16,641 nt of DNA. It comes from Conidiobolus incongruus B7586. Its lineage: Eukaryota > Entomophthoromycota > Entomophthoromycetes > Entomophthorales > Conidiobolaceae. Positions 1 to 10,282 of this stretch are shown here, piece after piece; positions within the stretch are counted from its first letter, which is position 1; every line of letters starts with the position of its first letter. Both the position numbers and the translations under genes were made by a program. The notes under the pieces were generated by a model that saw nothing but the letters and a program-made list of their open reading frames with translations, was not told the DNA's origin and searched no databases. Location: positions 1-16,641 of the forward strand of contig JNEM01014361.1 in NCBI GenBank assembly GCA_000697335.1, in the 5' to 3' direction.

Positions 1-1796
1 AACTTATTAAAAAATATTAAAAAACTAATTTTTTATATATTTATATATATTTCTATATATTTTTATATTATTTAATTAATTATAAATTATATGATTAATT
101 TATATATTTATAGCTAAATGAATTATATGATTAATATTAAATTATTTAATAAACTAATTTTCTTTTTTTTCTTTTAATTTTTATTATTTCTAATCTTTTC
201 TATTATTTTTAAAATTAAGATTATATTTTATTTATATTATAATAATTTGGCACTATTTAATATAAACCCTAATTTATTAGTGACTTATCTTAGTTTAAAG
301 CTTAATTAAACTTTATTTATTTTTCTATATTATATTATTATATTTTATATCATGTTATTTTTATATTAAGTCTTTTATTACATAATATCAATAATTTTAT
401 CTCTATATTTATTAATATAATAAAAAATTATCAATAATAAAAAACTATTAAATTTATTTTATATTATTATTTTTATTTATTTTTTATTAAAATATTTATT
501 TTTTTAATTATAAAAAATTTCAATTATTTAAATTACAAAGTTAAATTTTTAATTATTTTATCAATAGTTAATTTTATTCAGTAATTTAAAAATATTTTAT
601 CAATTATTCAAAAAAATTTGAATTATCTATATCAAAGTGAAATATTAAATATTTACATAGAATAATATAAATTTTTAAAGTTTAAACAAATAAATATCTA
701 TGGTAATGTTATTAATATTATTATAATTATTCAAATACACTTTTATATTTAATATATAATATTTATCTTTTATCTTATTTTCTAATTTCAATTATATATA
801 TTTACATAGTTTTATTATTTAGATATAATTTAAATTACTTGTTATGATTTTTCTAATTTATATTATAAATTCAATTAGTGATAATATTTATTATTTAATA
901 AAATTTTATCATATTTTGGAACAATTATTGTCAAATTATTTTTATTATATATTATATATTAAAACATGTCAATTATACTTAGTTATAATATATAATAAAA
1001 AAAATTATTAATTTACTTAATTTGATAATATTATAAATATTTGGATTATTAACTAACTGATAAATTATTACAATAATTATAAATATATATTTGAATTATT
1101 ATAGTTAATAACTTATAAATTATGAAATAATTTTGTATTTGAAAAATTGGTCAATTTGTAATAATTTATATAAAATATTTCAATCAAAATGAAAAATATT
1201 AAAACCTGCCTTTTATTTGAAATGATAACGTTCCGTAAAAACAATGCTATATAATATTATTAACAACTAAGAAATAATGCATTAATATTTTATATAAAAT
1301 GAATATATATTTAACTCTAGAAAAGATTGAGAGCTGAATTTATTCAAAAAGAATTATATAATTAAAATTAATATACATCAATTTTGAGAGAAATAGATGA
1401 ATATTAGCACCATATTTCATTCCAATTATGACTTTTTCAAGTTCAAACCAATAGGATTTATAAGATACTGGTTTAAATGGAACTCTATCTCTAATAATAT
1501 ATATTAATTAATTGAAATTTAATTTTTTGTATTGATATTTAGTAAAGTTAATTTATAATGATATATGTTACTTTAAAATAATTTTTTTGATTTAAATTTT
1601 TCAAAGAAAAATCAAATAAAATACATAATATAATATGGTTAAATATATTAACCAATTTTAAAATAAATTTCTCTTAATTTAAAAATCCAAAAAATAATAA
1701 TTCATCAAAAATAATTCCATTAATTTAAAGAGAATACAACTACCAAGTGTAACGGACAATATAACCAATTTAATAAGTTTTGATTTATTAAATTAA
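1..1796. other. AT-rich gene desert, left flank
   Basis: No gene, RNA gene or mobile element could be supported here. The first 1200 bases are the most AT-rich part of the left side; the line starting at 481 has only 3 G/C in 60. The sequence is dominated by TAAT, TTTA and AATA words with short homopolymers, and no telomere repeat is visible at the left end. From about 1200 the G/C rises slightly. Short ATG frames occur, for example 36 codons at 1397-1507, but frames of this length are expected by chance at this composition. Confidence 0.6.
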
Positions 1797-2945
1797 AATT
1801 ATTTACCTATTTTGCCAATGATTATGACGTTATTTTCAATACTAAAGCAGGATATTTTTTGAATGTTAAATCTACGCAAATTTGATTTATTTTGATCCGG
1901 AAGTGTTATCTGGGAAATATCTGAGGAAGATTTGAAGAATTTTGTGCTCAGTAATTTATTTGAAAGTTATAATTAAGATGTTGATGTAACCTTGGCATTA
2001 ATTAAATCAAATTTTAACTCAAACAATACCGTGATTTAAAATTAATGTTCAATCATTATAGTTCCATATTATTAACTAATATCCTTTTGGTAATGTTTTA
2101 CAGTATATTGTTAAAACTCATATCAATCTGTCATGTCATGACAAATGTTATAATTTATTACTTTTACACCATCAGACTATTATATAGTTCGATTAGAATT
2201 AGATATGTTAAATTTCAAAAATACTCGGATATTTAGATATAAATATTCGCTGTTAATATATTTTATTAAATAATTGATTAATAATATTCCACATTTTAAT
2301 TTTAACAGGATTTTCAAGTTCCAGAATTCAGTGTAATATATTATTAAAATAGTTTTATAAAAATTTAAAATTGAATCGAGATCTAAAGATTAAAAAAAAT
2401 TTATAATATCAATGTAGTTTTTAATATAATGCAAAATTTAATGGAATTCGACATCTTCAACTCAAGAATATTATTAAATTTACTCAGTTTAATATTATTT
2501 CATATACTATACTATTTCTTATGGGATAGTATTAATATTTGCAACTAGTGATTATTTGCTAGATCACCATAGTTATAACCACTTTATTTAATACTATTGA
2601 AAAAAAATCAAGAATTTTTTAGGTTATAAATGACTAATATTTCTTGTTTAAGTTAATAATTGTACATGTGTTATAAATAATTAATTACACTGAGTTGAAT
2701 GAATTATCATTTTATTTAAAATCATTATATTTATCAATACTATACTATGATTTCATTCTAATAAAAGACTAATTAAACCATTTATATTGATTCTTCAATC
2801 CATATATTTGCATAAACTCAGTAATACACTTTTGAATTAAAGATTAATAAATACCTGACTAAAATATCATTGCTTCAAAATTATTTAATATTGGTCGTAT
2901 TAATTTGTACACATTCTTTGTTTTACTTCAGATAATTTCATATCA

Positions 2946-2959
2946 ATATATATATATAT
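2946..2959. repeat. AT dinucleotide run
   Basis: Seven uninterrupted AT units. This is a simple microsatellite with no sign of function, listed for completeness. Confidence 0.9.
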
Positions 2960-4310
2960 CGATTAATTATATTGAGCAGAATTTTTGTTTGATAAATTTT
3001 ATGAATTAATCGAATATTCAAATAATAATATAATGAATTTTAATTTGAAAATGATTTCAATATAATTTAATCAGTACCCAATGTTTTCAATATTTTAGCT
3101 ATATCTACTTTAAAAATTATATTTGTATATTACTTGAGATATGATAAATCATTGTATTGTCTAAGTATTTGTCAAACATTTAATTTGAATATTAATTTTA
3201 TAAACCATTGTTAGTTTTTGCTAATAAAATCATACTTGTATATCCTTGAACATTAATTTTGATAATAAGCTATGAATATTCAACAGACATCAACCTAATA
3301 TAGTATTCTTAATATTTTAATACCTCAATAACGAATATCTAAATTATATTTGTGAAATAGTATCAAATAGTTATTTACCATTACACAATTAAAAAATTTA
3401 ATTCTAGAACTGAAGTTTGAAATTATATTAAAAGTCCAAATGGGCGGATTAAAATTTTTGATATTTATATTATGAAGAATTTTTGATAATTGAAACAATG
3501 AACAGGTATATCACTTTATTAATACTTTTTAAGCATGTCATTACGCATGCTGTTAATCAAACCATTTCGATGATGAGTAATCCGACCTCAATCAAGTTTG
3601 ATATCAATCATCAAAAAGTGATCCATTTGCATCCAAGAAAAACCATATAAATTCGAATTAAGTTAACGCGTGTAAGAGAAATTTTTTCCAATCATCAACA
3701 TCCATCGTGTCCATCCAAATTGAGGGTCCCCATTCAAAGTTACATTTTGTTTCTCTAACTTTCTATTTATTCTTAATTTATTTAAAAAAGGTCCATTTTC
3801 AATTAAAAATATGTATTAATCAAGTTTTAGGTTGGTGGAGATATTAAGACTATTTTTGTAAACATGGATTTGAATTTATATTGATCATAAATTTTACATT
3901 ATTAAAATTAAATATGGTATAAAATCAAAAAATAAAGTAATCGGTTGAATTTTGTGATATTTAATAGTATATATATTAAGAACTATATTATGATCAATGA
4001 ATAGTATTGAAATTATTTACTTATTAGTCTTATATTAAATACGGTTATAAATATCTCGCGGACATTTTACCTATACCCTTCTTAAAATCAGGATTTAAAT
4101 TACAATTATTTGATAAAGTTTGAATATTCGTATTCATTTAACTATAATCAATACTTTAATGTATTTAAATAATATGCTATTTAAAATATTCAGGCTTGAA
4201 TTTTATATTTAAGATTAATATAGAGTAATGCCTTTTAATATATACAAATATTTATTTAATTGGTTGAATATTTCAAAAATTAGCGAATAAAATTCCAATT
4301 TTGATTAAAC

Positions 4311-4330
4311 TAATTAATTAATTAATTAAT
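4311..4330. repeat. TAAT tetranucleotide repeat, five units
   Basis: Five perfect TAAT units in tandem. TTAA-type words are common across the window, so slippage in AT-rich DNA is enough to explain it. Confidence 0.9.
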
Positions 4331-5545
4331 TTTTGAATTAGAATTCGGTAAAAATTAATATTGTTCAAGTTTTTGATATTCGATCTAATACTTTAAATAT
4401 TCAATATATCCAATAAAAGACTAATTAATCGATTAATAATATAATCATATAAATTGTGGTTAATTTATTTTTTTACAATTAATTATCACATCTATTGCAT
4501 AATCCATAAGCTTGAATTTGAGTTAATTATAATGTTAAATTAAATTGTCAATTTTTTATAACTTTAAAAATATTATAAAATTATCAGTCTATATATGAAT
4601 TCAATTTACATTCTACGTGATATGATGAAACTATATGTTAATTTAATTTATACTTTGTCATTAATTATACTATATACAAAATACGGTTTAAAATATATTG
4701 ATTTGATTTAAACATAGTAAACAATTGTTCTTGTAATAGATTTTTTGTTGAGATCATTATTATCACCAATTTGAATAAAATACTTGGTATCAATAGATAA
4801 GATAAAAATTTTTTAAAAAGATTCTATTAAATAATTATAACAATAATTTATCATCGTTTTTAAAATATACATATGTATATTATTTTCCATTTCTCATCAA
4901 AATATAAAATTCATTTTATAAAATACTAAAATAATTAATTATGAAAAATATTTAAGAAATATACTCAGTGATATTCATAGCATGTATATTAAATATATAT
5001 TAATAATTAAATGAGGAAAATTGTTATAATGTTATAAATTCGAAATAAGAATTATTGTTAGAATTATAAAAAATTATTATATTTAAATATAAATATAATT
5101 AATAAATGGAAATTGAAGAATAATGAGTAATAGCCAAGTATAATAAATCGTATAATATTTTAGTATTATATAATATAATGATTTAATTATAATAATGATG
5201 TCATTATATATATATTCACGAATTTATTAGAATTTATAATAACTCTTAAAAATTAAAATTATCAAGCTCAAGTATATTTTGCCGAGAGTATAAAATTGAA
5301 ACTATCCAAGCCTTCCAAAATTGTTTAGATCAATATTATCTTTATAAAATCAAGTAATGTATCTGGGCAAATTTAAGATTATCCATATATTTCTATTATA
5401 ATACAATATTAAAAGAATTGAAATGACATATATTCGGTTAATATTCAAAAATAAAATCTGGGGAATATATTTATTGGTTAAGATAATACAATAAAGACAA
5501 AAACCATATATAGGTAGTATCAGATTACGTTTGAGGGTTAAATCA

Positions 5546-5612
5546 AGTTCCTAATATATTGGTTTTATTGACCAATTAAAATCAAGTATATTGATTTTAA
5601 AAATTAGGAGCT
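5546..5612 (+). other. Three-branched inverted-repeat structure
   Basis: Three nested complementary arms fit one folded unit. The closing stem pairs 5546-5555 with 5603-5612 over 10 pairs including one T-G wobble. A first hairpin pairs 5558-5563 with 5571-5576 over a 7-base loop. A second pairs 5577-5585 with 5591-5599 over a 5-base loop, GTATA. The wobble is a good pair only if the + strand is the RNA. Seven perfect closing pairs, two linker bases and a 7-base loop with T in the second position recall a tRNA without a D-arm, but no conserved tRNA bases, neighbours or organelle context support that. It could be a structured RNA, a cruciform-forming site or coincidence. Confidence 0.4.
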
Positions 5613-8600
5613 CAACATTATAATATATTTAGTTTAAATAGTCGAAAATGTAATATTTATTACGTATTAGTGAGAAGATATTGTTATTAGTAATATTATA
5701 ATTTTCTCAGTTATATATATTAAATCATCTCTCACAATTTTAAATTAATATATCCATATAAATATGTTATTTAATAAGTAATACAAAATCTAAAAAAATG
5801 AGGGTTTGTTGAATTTTATTGAAATAAACTTAACTAAAAAATTTTTATATATCAGGAAGAATAGATAATAAAAAATATCTATAATATATAAAATATATAA
5901 AAAAATTATCCGACAGTAAATAAATAATTATTTAATACATGCCTTTTAGTATAATTATGCAAATTATAATCAAAAATTAATTATAAATTTAGATATTTTA
6001 GACTAACTATATGAACAAGACTGGATAAATCTTTTATTATTAAACTATATTCATTTTTATCGCATGAAAATTAATTTTTAACTTGGAATTTATATTAGAT
6101 ACCTTTGAAAATATTAATTTAATATACCAATACTAATAAACTGAAACAAGTTTACTTAAAATTTATAAAATTTTGTATTTAAAATATTCAAATTTTAACT
6201 AAATATTCATTAATTAATATACTATTTTTATTAAATATTAAACTATAGTTCTTTTTAAATTAGTTGGAAAAAAATATTTTTTAAAGGTATTAAAATTAAT
6301 AATATATACATAGTTGATATGATAATTTAAATTAGATATTTTTATTATTAAAATAAACCATTTATATTATTAATAAAAAATCAGAAAATAAATATATTAT
6401 TTTTTTGGGATAATATTAAATATTTTTTTTTAGAATTTTTTAAAAACGAGAAAAATTTATTATTGTAATTAATATATAACTTTTTAATAAATTAAAATTT
6501 ATATATTTTAATAAGCTAAAACTATAATATTAATAATAATAGAGTATACTAATTAATATTGCATTACATAATTATTATACAAAAGTATTTGACGATCATA
6601 AATTTATATATATTCAATTAAGAACAAATATTTAAGTGATCTGATATTAGTTGATATAAATATATCGAAACAACCATAATTACTATGATTGGTTAATTAA
6701 ATTGAATTAATAATATACTAGTTGGGATAAAAAAAGGTATGTTTAATGATTTATAATGTAATAGAATTCTGATTCTAGTTTGGTATATTAGCTTCAATTA
6801 AAAGTGGCCTATTGTAGAAGTTTTGTTTTAATAATATAAAAACTTTGATTTAATATATAATTAATAAGAATATTTATCAAATATTAATTCGATTGAAATT
6901 AGAATCTAATTTAAAAATTAATATTGAATATAATAGATTAAGGTATCTATATTTTCAAATTAAGTATATATTATCAATTGATTTTAAAAAGAACTTGCGA
7001 TTATTTTATTATAACAAGAGAAAAATATATTCTATCACTTTAACTCTTTTAATTCCGACTAGTATGATTATATTTGAATTAGTTAATAATTACAATGTAC
7101 ACATAGTAAGAAGTATTTGCCACCATATAATATAAAAATTATATTAAATTATAGTTTATTGATATACCATTTTTAATTGGAACCTTGGCAAAATGTCGTA
7201 ATATATGGCACTATCCATACTAAACAAAGTATTATTAAAGTATATTTTAATTGAAACTTACTTGATTATTTGGACGTTTCCCGCATGTTTCATTTATCCG
7301 GTGCATAATAAAAAATTTTAATTATTTTATCAAATAATAAAATAATTAAATATTTGTTTCAATATTAATCAATTAATAATTTAATTAGTCTAGGTTATTA
7401 AATATAAGGATAATCCTTTAATATCACAATTATTAAATACCTTCAGAATTTATATTCCTAAATATTTTCTTATGATATCATAATTGTAACTCGAATGAAT
7501 ACTCATAAATATGTCCATTTCAACCTAAAACAAAGATTTTGTATTTTTTATGTATCAAGTACTTATTATAATTCACATTAATTTTCATAATTTTTGTGTT
7601 CAAAATGTGGGGTAATTAAGTTATTATTAGTACCGAGTTGTTCGAAATGTAAATAGCAGGTTCAAATATGAATATTAGTGATTTTTAGGGACTTATAAAA
7701 CTTATTAGGGAGAAATATAATAAGTTATTTGATATAGTCTATTGGAACACTTCTATCAGGTTACTTTACTAGAGGATTAAGATTATTTTATTATATTAAG
7801 ATTATAATTTATTGAATAATACACCAAATAATACTTGTAAATACTAATATTAACCGTCAATTATATGCATTAATATTTGTTTAATACAAATTAAGTTATT
7901 AAAATAATATGATTAAAGTGGTATCGGTTACCAATTTAAGATCTGACAGATTATGATACAATTTTGTTTAAATCCGTGTTCATTAATTAATATTAAAAAC
8001 ATAAATATTTTCTTAGTTAATAAATAACAGTACATCAATGAGAATATATCAGAAAAATGATAGCTATTTTAAGGTAATTGGAATTTATATTCAAATATTG
8101 ACCCTTGATTCAACGATTTATCACTAATTACCAGGTGTAATGAACAAATTTTACTGATATTTTGGAGTTCATTTGCTCTTTAGGGATTTGATTGGTTTTG
8201 TACCACGGTATCTGATAAAAAGAGTTAGTGTTTCATCTAAAATTAAACATCATTTTTACGTGAGGATTTCCTTAATTGGATGGTCACTCAACAAACAGAC
8301 GAATATATGTAAACAATACTGCTATTTTTTTGATTAATTTGATCAATTTATCTTTAATATAACTATGAAGTCATGATTTTAAAAGGATTACTCTGAAAAT
8401 ACACTAAATAACCTGATTAATAAATCAAAATCATTTGAATTAGAAAAAATTAACAAAGTTAGTGAGATATTTAATGTAAATAATTTTTATTAGTAATTAT
8501 TTCAATTCAAATTACTCCCCCCAAATCTATTTAATTCCTTTTTCAAAATTGCAATGTTGGTATTATTCAATAAATAGCGAAGTTTATTGTACACAATGAC

Positions 8601-9280
8601 AAAATATAATGTAAAAGATACATGTTATTAAATAAGGTGTTAACTTTAATATTATATTAATGGATAAGAAATATCAAAAATAGCGTAAAAATGCCGATAA
8701 TTAAATAAACATAATAATAATTAATATTAATAATAGTGATTCCAATTTAGAGATAATTGATTTACAATTTAATTATTAAATAGAACCTAATTGGAAAAAA
8801 TTTACGCCCAATATCAATATTTAACAAAATTTCATTGAAATTTTAAATTAAAAAAGAAAAAATGGTGAAATTATGTATTTAATATGGTTTAACATTCTAT
8901 GCAATTGATTAATATCAGTTTATTTTTTATAGAAATTATAATTGCGATTTTTAGAAATTATATTCAAAATAACTATGTATATAATACCAGTATTAAATCT
9001 CAGGCTTGATAGTTTAGTATGATTTGATAAGTTACGATCACTTTCATAAATGCGATAGAGTAAGCATATTAAAATATTGAAATTTGAGGATGCAATATTT
9101 TGGTCGTTATTATTGTACATATCAATAACAAATCAAAATATTTATTAAAATTTAGTCAATTTGGAAAAATATTAAAATTCAATTAACCCTTTAACTATAT
9201 GAAGTATACCAATTTAGTATCGAGTGTGTGGTTATAATCAAGTTAATCCATGAAATTGTTGAAATCAATTTTGTAAATAA
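5613..9280. other. AT-rich desert, centre
   Basis: No gene could be supported. G/C is moderate for this window, with local highs near 7160-7300 and 8100-8300. The second patch contains one frame that is open over most of its length but interrupted about twice. The first contains, on the minus strand, a 42-base stretch with perfect GTAAGT and TTTAG ends. Both are treated as leads, not genes. No repeats longer than short AT runs, no tRNA and no recognisable transposon ends were found by eye. Confidence 0.5.
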
Positions 9281-9284
9281 GTTC

Positions 9285-9353
9285 CACTACCGTAGTGTAA
9301 AACCAATTTTATTATTGTTTTCTTATCAATTATTCCACTAAAGTAAAGTGAAT
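9285..9353. repeat. Pair of CCACTA palindromes
   Basis: Positions 9285-9297 form a palindrome with 6-base arms, CACTAC and GTAGTG, around one central base. A second site, near 9336-9353, repeats the words TTCCACTA and AGTG in the same palindromic arrangement with a longer centre. Both carry more G/C than their surroundings. They lie about 700-800 bases upstream of the TATA box of the only gene, so they could be binding sites for a dimeric regulator, but nothing ties them to it. Confidence 0.3.
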
Positions 9354-9953
9354 CATATTATTATATGGAACCTGTTAATTTTTCAATTCATCAAACTTTA
9401 GACAACTTATCAGATTGAGTTATATTAAGCTCTCTAACCAATAGCTCTGCTATATTCTCTCCTAATTGTGGAGCTGAGCCAATCAAATGTTGAGAAATTC
9501 AAAACGATAATATTTTTTAAATTGATACTTCTATTAAAAGGTATTTTTCCCATTAATTTCATTTAATATTGATTTTATTTTAACTTTTACCATTACACTA
9601 TAATTTTATTGTGGTATTGATATCTCATTTATATACTATATTTGGTAATATAAAAAAACACACTCTTTTGAATTGAATTGGAAATTATATACAAATTTGT
9701 TATTAAAAATTTAATTAAAATTGATTTGGCTTTGATTATTTTTATATTTTAGCCTTTAAACATTTAAAATTTAATCTATATAATTATATTCTTTATCCAT
9801 TCAAAATTTGTTATATCTATTATTTTTATAAGTAATCTATACAACGTGGCAAAAGATATAAATGAGAAAATAGTTAATATTTGGGTAAAATAGATAGTAA
9901 TTATGATACAATATTAATTAATCAAATGAATAATGTAATTTCAATATAATTTT

Positions 9954-9973
9954 CACTTGATTGTTTTCAAGTG
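9954..9973. promoter_or_regulatory. Inverted E-box hairpin upstream of the promoter
   Basis: CACTTGA and its exact complement TCAAGTG flank a 6-base spacer. Each arm contains a CANNTG E-box core. The element sits about 90 bases upstream of the TATA box, a normal distance for an upstream activating site in fungi. It could bind a basic helix-loop-helix or homeodomain factor. The palindrome is seen directly; the role is inferred only from its position. Confidence 0.35.
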
Positions 9974-10064
9974 GTAAAAACTGGAATATATGGTCACCTA
10001 AATTGGGTATTCAGGTTCTAGGGAATAACGGTTTATCTTGATTAAATTGATTTTGCTAGTCTAG

Positions 10065-10072
10065 TATATAAA
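10065..10072 (+). promoter_or_regulatory. TATA box
   Basis: TATATAAA lies 210 bases upstream of the start codon at 10283. Such words are not rare in AT-rich DNA. What favours a true TATA box is where it stands: at the step where G/C begins to rise, directly above the paired TGASTCA sites and the pyrimidine-rich leader, on the same strand as the gene. Transcription would be expected to start some 30-100 bases downstream. Confidence 0.6.
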
Positions 10073-10074
10073 CC

Positions 10075-10097
10075 TGAGTCACTGCAATCTTGACTCA
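10075..10097. promoter_or_regulatory. Facing pair of Gcn4/AP-1-type sites
   Basis: TGAGTCA at 10075-10081 and TGACTCA at 10091-10097 are both perfect matches to the bZIP consensus TGA(G/C)TCA. They are exact reverse complements, separated by 9 bases, so the unit is also a 7-pair hairpin. In fungi this site is typical of Gcn4/CPC1 (amino-acid starvation) and of AP-1-like stress factors. Lying just below the TATA box is unusual for an activator site, and may mean that the true start lies further down or that the element works in the 5' end of the RNA. Confidence 0.5.
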
Positions 10098-10156
10098 ATT
10101 TTCCCTCAGTTAATCATTTTGTTTTATTCAATTGATTTTAGCCTCTTTTGTTAATT

Positions 10157-10216
10157 ATTCCTCTATCTCTCTTTTTCTCTCTCACTTTCACTTCTTACTT
10201 CCCTTCTCACTCTTGT
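10157..10216 (+). promoter_or_regulatory. Pyrimidine-rich leader
   Basis: Almost every base in this stretch is C or T on the coding strand, with repeated TCTCTC and CTTTC words, between the TATA box and the start codon. CT-rich tracts at this position are well known near transcription starts of fungal genes, often strongly expressed ones. It probably marks the start zone or the 5' untranslated leader. The 65 bases between it and the ATG are AT-rich and contain an in-frame stop. Confidence 0.55.
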
Positions 10217-10282
10217 TTAGGTTGTTCTTTAATACCTTATTATTGATTATTTAGTTTTACTTGTATTATATTATAAATTAAA

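Larger units (their letters stand above)
1797..5545. other. AT-rich desert with slightly GC-raised patches
   Basis: No gene could be supported. G/C is higher than in the left flank, with local highs around 1850-2040 and 3500-3760; the line starting at 3601 is about 28% G/C. In these patches single frames stay nearly open and use less AT-driven residues, which could mean eroded coding sequence, but a rough calculation makes runs of this kind expected by chance. Two simple repeats lie here and are listed separately. No introns, tRNA boxes or terminal repeats were recognised. Confidence 0.55.

Noticed and set aside
2045-2236. 63-codon hydrophobic ATG frame
   Set aside because: Several frames of this length are expected by chance at about 80% A/T. 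Its residues are the I, L, Y, F, N set that A/T codons give, and no promoter or homology was seen.
5549-5609. D-armless tRNA reading of the three-branched structure
   Set aside because: Arm lengths fit, but the conserved tRNA bases are missing, the T-arm would be too long, and no organelle genes are nearby.
6893-7135. 80-codon + strand frame
   Set aside because: It opens with TTG, not ATG, and its composition is that of translated A/T noise. A eukaryotic gene would not be expected to start this way.
8920-9120. 66-codon minus-strand ATG frame
   Set aside because: Asparagine-, isoleucine- and tyrosine-rich, without local G/C rise, motifs or promoter; expected by chance.
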